A stretch of DNA of 41,046 nucleotides from Prevotella sp. (GTDB taxonomy: Bacteria > Bacteroidota > Bacteroidia > Bacteroidales > Bacteroidaceae): NCBI GenBank assembly GCA_017389705.1, contig JAFPEE010000257.1, positions 1 to 41,046 of the forward strand, read 5' to 3'. The notes beneath the pieces were generated by a model that searched no databases, was not told the origin of the DNA, and saw nothing but the letters and a program-made list of their open reading frames with translations. This document shows, in pieces, positions 35,004 to 41,046 of the stretch. Numbering within the stretch: the first letter of the stretch is position 1; each line of letters opens with the position of its first letter. A program made the position numbers and the translations under genes.

Positions 35004-38000
35004 TCATCGCCAGAAGTCGTCGTCGAACTCGATGTAGCCACCCTGTTGATGCGGCCCGTCGTTAAACAGGTCGTCGACGTTGGTAGCGGGTGGTATCTCT
35101 GACTCTTCCTCCGTAGGCGGTGCCTCGTCTTCATCAACCTCCTGGGTAATACTCTCTGGCTCTTCCAGCAGGGGTTGGGTGGATATCTTGACTGGCTCAA
35201 TCTTCTGTTCGAAGAAGACCTCGTAGTCGCGGTAGCTGTAGGTGGTGCCTAACAGTCGGAGGTTCTGCTCGCTGACGATGAGGCTGCGGCAATGTTCAAG
35301 CATGCTGGTCATGGTCTTGTTGTTGTGCAGCTGGCGTGCATACTGGCGTGCCTCGTCGTAGCTCAAGAATCCGCTGATGAGCATGCGGTTCAATCCATGC
35401 TGGTCTTGGTCAATGACAATGTCGAAGTTACGCACCAGATAGTTGGAGAAATTATATTTGGCCATCTCGTAGAGCAGCTGGTTCTGGTTGACAGAGTCGG
35501 GCTGGTAGGCCAACAGGAATACATAACTGGCGTTGCGCTCGAAGGTCAGCGTGTCCACCTGGGTGGAGTCGCCGCCTTGTACTTCGATGGCGCGACGTGA
35601 CCAGACATCACTGATGTCGAACTTGCCACCATAGAGGGTACGCCCCTGCTGGACACCACGTAGTATCATGCCTGCCATCTCGCTGACGTCGCTCTGGGGA
35701 TAGTTGTCCACCACTTGTCGCATGCGTTCGGTACATCCCTTGGCATCGCCTTCGTTTAGCAGACTCAGTCCCTCGATAAACAGGAACTTGGGACGGTGTT
35801 GACCGAGTGGGAAACGGGTCTCGGAAAGCGTCGTGTTGCTCTTGACCTCCTGGTAGCGGTCAGCCTTGAAGGCATCATAGGTAGCAGCATAAAGAGAGTC
35901 TTCTATATGGATGCCAAAACGCTGGTTCTCGGCAAAGTGGGGGTCGGAGAGCAGCGTTGTCCACTGGCTCTCGGGAAAATCTTGTTTGAGCATGGCTATA
36001 CAGCGGTCTGCCTCCTGGGTGCGTCCCTGACGCGAATAGAGCAGAAACAGGTGGTACCATGCCTCGTCGTTCTTCCCGTAGTCAGGGAAGGTGTTGGTCA
36101 GACGTGTCAGCCAACGCTCGCAGAGTCTCAGGTTGTCGAGCTTGTCTTTGAACATAATGCCTGCATGGAACAGACCGTCTTTGATGGCCTCGTTGCTGGC
36201 GGCTACCTGTTCGTCGGTGAAGGGTATCTGGGCCAAGTAGTATTCTCGGTTGTGCGGGTCGAGGGCTGTGGAGTCTGCCTGCCCTTCTGCTGTCGAATCG
36301 TTGGGCAGGGTGTCTGAACCGGCAAGGTTAAGGGAGTCTGCATTCTCTGCATTCTCCGGGTTCTCCAGGTTCAGGCTGACCACGGTACGGTTCACTCGCT
36401 GCCAGTCATCCACATTCTCTCGCTTTCCCCATTGTTGTTCGAAAGTGCGCTTACCTTGCTGGACAGCCTGTGGGTTATAGAAGTACCAGGCACCACTGGC
36501 TGTAGATGCCGTCGGGATGGTAGGCGTGGTACTCTGCTGGCGATTGCCGATAGCCGACTGCTGTTGCAGGGTCTTCTCTGCTTCTGCCTCCTCTAAGGCT
36601 CGGCGTTCCTCCTTCTCCTTCTTCTTGAGCTCGGCGATGATGTTGTCGATGATCTTCAGACGCTCAGCTTCAGGCATCTTGGCCAGCCGTTGCAGGGAGT
36701 CCTGCAGCTCTACACTGCTGGTGTGGGGCACCAGCTCGTCTAGAATCTTTGAGCGCTGTGCCAGCTGCTCATAGTCCTTGCGGTCTTTGTCTAACAGACC
36801 AATGGCCTCGCCATAGCATCGCTGCGCGTCGGCAAACTTGTCGCGCTGCCAGTAGAGGTTGCCCAGGGTCAGCAACAGAACACCTTTCTCAATGCCGTTG
36901 CGGGTAGCCTTCTTGTTGCCTTCCTCGTAGGCGGCAATGGCCTGGGTGGTATCGCGCTCAGCCAACCAGATGTTGCCAATGGCATAATACACCTGGTCCA
37001 GATAGTCCTTGTTATTGTCTGATGCGGCCATGCGCTTCAGGCGCTTTACCATTTGACGGGCATTTTTCGTGCCTCGTGCCATCACTTCCGTCTGGGCTAT
37101 GCGGGCATTGAACTCCAACTCGTAAGGCGGATTCAGACGGATGGTATGCTTGAAGGCATTGTAGGCTTCGGTCTTATGACCTAACAGGGCTTGTATTTGT
37201 CCGTAGAGGAACCACTCGCGGGCTTTTTGCTTACGGCGACGCTCATGCTTGATGACCTTGCGGAGATAGGGCAGGGCTTCCTCATAGCGCTGGCAGTGGA
37301 TATAGTAGTCGGCATAGGTGTAGTCCCAGTCGGTGACAGCGCGGTAGTGCATCGTATCACGACGCTGCTTGGTAATGATGTCCTCGGCATCGTAGAGCCA
37401 GTCCAGCTCTGCGTAGCTCTTTGCCAACCAGGCACGGGCAATGCCGTTGATGGCAGGCTGGGTCTGGTAGAGGCGCGACATGTAGCTGAAGGTGGCGGCA
37501 GCCTCCTCGAACTCGCCTTTCTGGAACTGCGACTTACCCATCAGCAGCCAGGCACGCCACAGGAAGGGGTTGTACTCGCGACGGTTCAGCCACTCAATGT
37601 CCTTTTGTGTCTTTCTTCGGCCCTTGTTCCATTGGGGGCGGGCTTTGATGCTGTGACGCTTGATGGCCTTCTCCGACTTCTCAATAGCTCTGTCGAAGTT
37701 GCCTTTGCCCAGGTCACGGCTTTGCTTATTGCCAACGGTATAGAGAGGGATGAGCTCCGTATAGTTGTCCTTGTTACCCTGCTCTTTCTCCAAGCTACCT
37801 TCGATAAAGGCTTGCGAACCATTGAAATAGGTGTTGTAGCGGGCGTTGAACGAGTGCCACCAGCGACTCTTGGCGGTATTGTTCTTGGTGGAGCAGCTGG
37901 CAAGAACGAAAAGGATGAAGAGTAGATGGCAGGTTTTCTTGCTCTTGTCAACGAGGTCTGCCAGCTTACACTCAGCACGGCTGCTGCATGAGCCACAGTC

Positions 38001-38105
38001 GCCTTCCTTGTGTTGGATAGGTTCGTCAGTGTCACCCATTGACAGGATGGCAGCAACGGCACCGAGTACCACTAATGATATGATGACAATCAGCAGAAAA
38101 TCCAT
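35004..38105 (-). CDS. porW: PorW/SprE-type TPR lipoprotein with an extra N-terminal Cys-rich membrane segment
   Basis: PorW (SprE) is a TPR lipoprotein needed for type IX secretion. The 1033-residue product has many TPR-like helices over most of its length and a charged, glutamate-rich C-terminus. The usual PorW-like start (SCSTKNNTAKSRWWHSFNAR) follows a lipobox (LASC, Cys71). Oddly, 60 residues precede it: a transmembrane segment (about 3-22) and a cysteine cluster (Cys37, Cys40, Cys46, Cys59) that resembles a separate small protein. Ser56 stands where MKKTCHLL would start a normal signal, so a start codon may have been lost. It lies between aroA and porX. Confidence 0.88.
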   Translation of the reverse strand: MDFLLIVIISLVVLGAVAAILSMGDTDEPIQHKEGDCGSCSSRAECKLADLVDKSKKTCHLLFILFVLASCSTKNNTAKSRWWHSFNARYNTYFNGSQAFIEGSLEKEQGNKDNYTELIPLYTVGNKQSRDLGKGNFDRAIEKSEKAIKRHSIKARPQWNKGRRKTQKDIEWLNRREYNPFLWRAWLLMGKSQFQKGEFEEAAATFSYMSRLYQTQPAINGIARAWLAKSYAELDWLYDAEDIITKQRRDTMHYRAVTDWDYTYADYYIHCQRYEEALPYLRKVIKHERRRKQKAREWFLYGQIQALLGHKTEAYNAFKHTIRLNPPYELEFNARIAQTEVMARGTKNARQMVKRLKRMAASDNNKDYLDQVYYAIGNIWLAERDTTQAIAAYEEGNKKATRNGIEKGVLLLTLGNLYWQRDKFADAQRCYGEAIGLLDKDRKDYEQLAQRSKILDELVPHTSSVELQDSLQRLAKMPEAERLKIIDNIIAELKKKEKEERRALEEAEAEKTLQQQSAIGNRQQSTTPTIPTASTASGAWYFYNPQAVQQGKRTFEQQWGKRENVDDWQRVNRTVVSLNLENPENAENADSLNLAGSDTLPNDSTAEGQADSTALDPHNREYYLAQIPFTDEQVAASNEAIKDGLFHAGIMFKDKLDNLRLCERWLTRLTNTFPDYGKNDEAWYHLFLLYSRQGRTQEADRCIAMLKQDFPESQWTTLLSDPHFAENQRFGIHIEDSLYAATYDAFKADRYQEVKSNTTLSETRFPLGQHRPKFLFIEGLSLLNEGDAKGCTERMRQVVDNYPQSDVSEMAGMILRGVQQGRTLYGGKFDISDVWSRRAIEVQGGDSTQVDTLTFERNASYVFLLAYQPDSVNQNQLLYEMAKYNFSNYLVRNFDIVIDQDQHGLNRMLISGFLSYDEARQYARQLHNNKTMTSMLEHCRSLIVSEQNLRLLGTTYSYRDYEVFFEQKIEPVKISTQPLLEEPESITQEVDEDEAPPTEEESEIPPATNVDDLFNDGPHQQGGYIEFDDDFWR

Positions 38106-38145
38106 TTACTCTACCTCCATCATTTGTCACTTATCGTTAATCACT

Positions 38146-39405
38146 TTATTCCTCACTCCTCACGTCAAACCCTGCGGCTTCGAGGTCTTTCCAGTAGTAA
38201 GGATATGACTTGGTGACGACTTCAGGGTTGTTGATGAGCAGACCGTTGAAACGCAATGAGGCAGGGGCAAAGGCCAGAGCCATCCGGTGGTCCTCGTAGG
38301 TGTCAATGCCCGACTCCATGATTGGCTCACAGCGCTCACCGTCCCAAATGAGCTCCGCATTGTTCAGGTCGTGGATGATGTAGCCCAGCTTGCGCATCTC
38401 TTTTTTCAGCGCCTCTATTCGGTCGGTCTCCTTAATCTTCAGTGTGGATAGGCCACGGAAATGGAATGGTACGTTCAGTAGGGCACAGCACACCACAAAG
38501 GTCTGAGCCAGGTCGGGACAGTTCACAAAGTCGTACTCCAGCCTGGGTATCCGTCGCCCTGACTGCTTCAGTGTCACCGTTGTCGGCATTCCTTCCTTTG
38601 TGGTCTCGAACGAGGTCTTAACACCCAGCAGGCTAAAGATGTAGCGTACCTGCGAGTCGCCTTGCTTCGAGCCGTCTGTCAGTCCGGAAAGCCTGATCTC
38701 GTTGCTCTCATCCTCCGACAATGCCATCATCTCATACCAGTAGGAAGCAGCGCTCCAATCGCTCTCAATATAGTAGGGACGCTCCTTGTACTGCTGAGGT
38801 TTTACGGTAATCGTCTCGAAATCGCTCCACTCAGCGCCAGCTCCGAACTCACGCATCATCCACAGCGTCAGGTCGATATAAGGGCGCGAGATGATGTCGC
38901 CCGTCAGACGGAGTGTCAGTCCATTGCGTAACATAGGACCTATTAGCAGCAATGCTGAAATGTATTGGGAGCTGATGTTGCCTGGAGTCTCCAGTAGTCC
39001 ACCCTCCAGCATCCTACCACAGATACGGAGTGGAGGAAAACCTTCTTCGCCAACGTAGGCGATGTCTGCTCCCAGCTTGCGCAGGGCATCTACCAAAATT
39101 CCGATAGGACGATGTCTCATGCGTTCCGTACCGGTCAGCACGTGTTCCTCGCCATCCCGTACAGCCTGCAATGCCGTCATGAAGCGCATGGCCGTACCGG
39201 CAGCCTTGATGTCAATCTCGTAGGGATTGTCGCGCAGGGCACGGACTATCACTTCCGTATCGTCACAGTCCGACAGGTGGTCGGGCAGGATAGTGCTTCC
39301 TGTCAGTGCGTGGATGATGAGAGCCCTGTTAGAGATGCTCTTCGAGGCAGGCAACTGAGCAGTATGGTTCAGCAGCTTAGGAGCTGTTATTTTATATCGC
39401 ATCAT
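38146..39405 (-). CDS. aroA: 3-phosphoshikimate 1-carboxyvinyltransferase (EPSP synthase)
   Basis: AroA joins phosphoenolpyruvate to shikimate 3-phosphate in aromatic amino-acid synthesis. The 419-residue product has LPASKSISNRALI near the N-terminus, GTAMRFMTAL, the VNCPDLAQTF segment and EDHRMALAFAPAS near the end. Two tandem ATGs (39405 and 39402) are possible starts. It is first in the aroA-porW-porX-tsaE run, 40 nt upstream of porW, so secretion genes may depend on its promoter. Confidence 0.95.
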   Translation of the reverse strand: MMRYKITAPKLLNHTAQLPASKSISNRALIIHALTGSTILPDHLSDCDDTEVIVRALRDNPYEIDIKAAGTAMRFMTALQAVRDGEEHVLTGTERMRHRPIGILVDALRKLGADIAYVGEEGFPPLRICGRMLEGGLLETPGNISSQYISALLLIGPMLRNGLTLRLTGDIISRPYIDLTLWMMREFGAGAEWSDFETITVKPQQYKERPYYIESDWSAASYWYEMMALSEDESNEIRLSGLTDGSKQGDSQVRYIFSLLGVKTSFETTKEGMPTTVTLKQSGRRIPRLEYDFVNCPDLAQTFVVCCALLNVPFHFRGLSTLKIKETDRIEALKKEMRKLGYIIHDLNNAELIWDGERCEPIMESGIDTYEDHRMALAFAPASLRFNGLLINNPEVVTKSYPYYWKDLEAAGFDVRSEE

Positions 39406-39440
39406 GGTTAGTTTCTATGTACCTATTTATAATAACTGGG

Positions 39441-39448
39441 CAAAAGTA
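39441..39448 (-). promoter_or_regulatory. promoter of aroA and probably porW-porX-tsaE
   Basis: Minus-strand TACTTTTG matches the -7 consensus. CTTG at 39469-39472 is a near match to the -33 box with a 20-nt spacer. The leader to aroA would be about 30 nt. Confidence 0.6.
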
Positions 39449-39519
39449 CGAATTATTTGCCGACTAGGCAAGGAAATAACATTAATTATATAACTTTTTG
39501 CCAAAAAAAAGCCGGAAAA

Positions 39520-39551
39520 TTTGCAGGATTCAAAAAAACATCGTACCTTTG
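39520..39551 (+). promoter_or_regulatory. promoter of tRNA-Pro
   Basis: TTTG (39520-39523), a 20-nt spacer and TACCTTTG (39544-39551) match the consensus and lie about 33 nt before the tRNA. Confidence 0.8.
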
Positions 39552-39584
39552 CGGTCGATTTCAGAGAAAATCGACTAAAAGGAT

Positions 39585-39657
39585 CGGGATTTAGCGCAGT
39601 TGGTAGCGCACACGTCTGGGGGGCGCGAGGTCGCTGGTTCGAGTCCAGTAATCCCGA
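39585..39657 (+). tRNA. tRNA-Pro (anticodon GGG)
   Basis: The 73-nt sequence folds as a cloverleaf with acceptor stem CGGGATT/AATCCCG, D arm GCGC/GCGC, anticodon loop CTGGGGG giving GGG, and T loop TTCGAGT. The anticodon stem has one A-C mismatch. CCA is not encoded. Confidence 0.9.
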
Positions 39658-39664
39658 CAGAAAG

Positions 39665-39711
39665 AATCGCTAAGAGGCTGATAATCAGTTGCTTAGCGAT
39701 TTTTCTTTTTT
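39665..39711 (+). terminator. terminator after tRNA-Pro
   Basis: AATCGCTAAG (39665-39674) and CTTAGCGATT (39692-39701) form a 10-bp stem, followed by a T-rich tract to 39711. A direct repeat ATTCCCGTG (39715-39723 and 39726-39734) follows. Confidence 0.8.
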
Positions 39712-39772
39712 GTAATTCCCGTGGTATTCCCGTGATAATGGTTGTGAGAGCTCATAAAGGTGGGGGCTGCTG

Positions 39773-40810
39773 TTATTTATCTTTGTCGTAAACAACCTCA
39801 TTAACCATATATTGCCCTGTCTTGCGACTGCCTACTCGTTTGACAAGTCCAACTGCCGTCAGGGCAGCTATACTACGCTTAATTGTAGAAAGACTGGGAT
39901 TGTCAATTCCTTCCAACTTAGGTATAAGATCTGCGATGTCTTGGGCTTGCGCACCACCATTGCGCCTAATAACATGATAGACGCGTTGGTCACCAAGTGA
40001 TAGTCGGCTGAGTATCTGGATTATTTCAGAAGGAACGTCCTTATTCAAGTCGTTTAACTCCTGCTGTATGATTGCAACCTTAGTATTATGCCTTTCTTGA
40101 CGTTGCAATTCTTTTTCACGAGCAAACAATCTCTCATCCTTTGTTGAGATACTTTGCTCTATAGTTGTCGTAGTCTCTTGTGCATTCCCCTTCTCTATAT
40201 TATTAAAGGTAGGAGGAATGATTTCCACGTCATCAACTTTGAAAGATATGTTATTCTTGAAATCTGCTTTAAACATACTACTATACATAATCTGCTCAAG
40301 CAAATTCTTCTGACGCTCTACAGTGGGATTAATCCGATGGGGCATAAGGTGAATCTTTCCATCGTCAACACAGAATACCCCAATGAACTCATTATCGTAT
40401 GCGCGATTGATTGCGTCAGCAACAAGTCCTTCAGGAACTCCTATGAAGAAGAAATCTGTATAGCCGATATAATGCTCCATATTATCATCGTTCATCAAGT
40501 CGTTCTTATTGTTCTTTAGTTTGATACCGACAGTATAAACCTGCTTCTTATTAAGAGCCGCTTGGTTTGGCTCAACGAAGAACACACAGTCGAAACGATA
40601 GTGATCTGGATCAGGCTCGTTGAACCTCGTCAGTCGGCCAGTATACTCCCTGACGGTCACCTCATCGAAGATGCGGTAATGTATGAAGTCGTAGCTACCA
40701 TACTTGGCAGAAATTTTGACAGTAAAGTTGTATACATTCACTGTCAGATTCTTGACGAATATCTTACCTGGTTCTCCGACCAGACTATCTTTCAGATTCT
40801 CATAAGTCAT
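39773..40810 (-). CDS. nuclease-fold-like protein with C-terminal winged helix, probable regulator
   Basis: The 345-residue product is not an assured member of a named family. Residues of about 70-130 resemble the MmcB-like PD-(D/E)XK fold: RFDCVFF (Asp74), then VGIKLKNNKNDL and YTDFFFIGVPEGL. The glutamate expected before IK is Gly95, so a nuclease is probably inactive. Residues 222-258 are charged and helical. Residues of about 262-335 look like a winged helix-turn-helix (QDIADLIPKLEG, then LSTIKRSIAALTAVGLVKRVG). It follows tRNA-Pro, has a strong Shine-Dalgarno, and sits beside repeated operator-like motifs, which suggests autoregulation. AT-richer composition than its neighbours and the tRNA site suggest transfer. 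Confidence 0.7.
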   Translation of the reverse strand: MTYENLKDSLVGEPGKIFVKNLTVNVYNFTVKISAKYGSYDFIHYRIFDEVTVREYTGRLTRFNEPDPDHYRFDCVFFVEPNQAALNKKQVYTVGIKLKNNKNDLMNDDNMEHYIGYTDFFFIGVPEGLVADAINRAYDNEFIGVFCVDDGKIHLMPHRINPTVERQKNLLEQIMYSSMFKADFKNNISFKVDDVEIIPPTFNNIEKGNAQETTTTIEQSISTKDERLFAREKELQRQERHNTKVAIIQQELNDLNKDVPSEIIQILSRLSLGDQRVYHVIRRNGGAQAQDIADLIPKLEGIDNPSLSTIKRSIAALTAVGLVKRVGSRKTGQYMVNEVVYDKDK

Positions 40811-40815
40811 ATCTT

Positions 40816-40823
40816 AACCTCCT
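40816..40823 (-). promoter_or_regulatory. strong Shine-Dalgarno of the winged-helix gene
   Basis: Minus-strand AGGAGGTT lies 5 nt before the ATG at 40808-40810. Such a perfect match is unusual for this window, where most genes lack one. Confidence 0.8.
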
Positions 40824-40838
40824 ATGATATTTAATATG

Positions 40839-41027
40839 TCAGAATTATGAGTTATTATATTCGTTGACAAAGGTACAAATAAAATTTTAATGTATCATGA
40901 TTGTGAGTCATAATATTTGTTAATGTGCCAGAATTGTGATGCGTTAAGTGAACGGGACAGGAAAGCTTTATGACCGGATCATGATAGCGGGCTGTTCTAA
41001 TGCGTCATAATTTCGAATCGTTATAAT
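40839..41027. repeat. four copies of a 23-nt operator-like motif
   Basis: Copies at 40839-40861, 40895-40917, 40928-40950 and 41005-41027 share the start TCA(G/T)AATT(A/G)TGAG or a close variant and most end in TTATA-type sequence. Copies one and two flank the -7 box of the downstream gene, and copy two overlaps the expected -33 region. The fourth is nearly palindromic. Confidence 0.65.
40868..40875 (-). promoter_or_regulatory. probable promoter of the winged-helix gene
   Basis: Minus-strand TACCTTTG matches the -7 consensus and lies 58 nt before the ATG. I see no clear TTTG at -33, where an operator-like repeat copy stands, so regulated expression is plausible. The rest of 40811-41046 holds no gene. 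Confidence 0.65.
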
Positions 41028-41046
41028 GACGGAGAGGGCATGACCA

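Noticed and set aside
39715-39734. Attachment site after tRNA-Pro
   Set aside because: The two ATTCCCGTG copies are 11 nt apart and unrelated to the tRNA 3' end beyond TCCCG, and no integrase is nearby. The evidence is too weak to call.

Overview
The window looks like a chromosomal segment of a Prevotella-type member of the Bacteroidales. Three things point there. SusC/SusD outer-membrane pairs and many Bacteroidetes-style lipoproteins are present. Promoters carry the Bacteroidetes -7 box TAnnTTTG, often with TTTG about 20 nt upstream, and most genes lack strong Shine-Dalgarno sequences. The type IX secretion genes porX and porW are also present. Assignment to genus is inference.

Layout. Positions 1-2520 hold the first codons of an off-window gene, tRNA-Lys, tdk, rsmI and a coiled-coil lipoprotein. 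Positions 2525-11719 (minus strand) hold an M64-type peptidase lipoprotein with its own promoter, then operon A (susC, susD, an HExxH lipoprotein and a DUF4302-type lipoprotein). Positions 11720-13638 are a regulatory switch region with a tyrosine recombinase. Positions 13639-20351 (plus strand) hold operon B (susC, susD and an unrecognised 625-residue lipoprotein). Two M6-family peptidases follow tail to tail. The rest is mostly housekeeping: tadA/birA diverging from one palindromic promoter, pyrH, psd-pssA-DUF4834, dnaE, trxA, and the operon aroA-porW-porX-tsaE. The right end has tRNA-Pro and an accessory-looking gene joining a nuclease-like fold to a winged helix, with repeated operator-like motifs upstream.

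The most interesting system is between the two divergent susCD operons. About 125 bp of leader upstream of each susC, up to the start codon, is repeated in inverted orientation (117 of 126 aligned columns identical). The repeats enclose about 1.7 kb carrying the recombinase and one outward promoter. At its inner edge each repeat has an identical 19-nt element: 6-bp inverted arms around an asymmetric 5-nt core, with the core reversed between copies. As written, the promoter faces operon B and I find no comparable promoter facing operon A. Inversion would reverse this, so the locus reads as a self-contained either/or switch between two nutrient-import operons. The architecture is seen directly; inversion and expression states are inference.

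The susCD operons probably import peptides or glycans, the neighbouring M64 and M6 peptidases may supply substrates, and PorX/PorW relate to the secretion route that the M6 enzymes may use.
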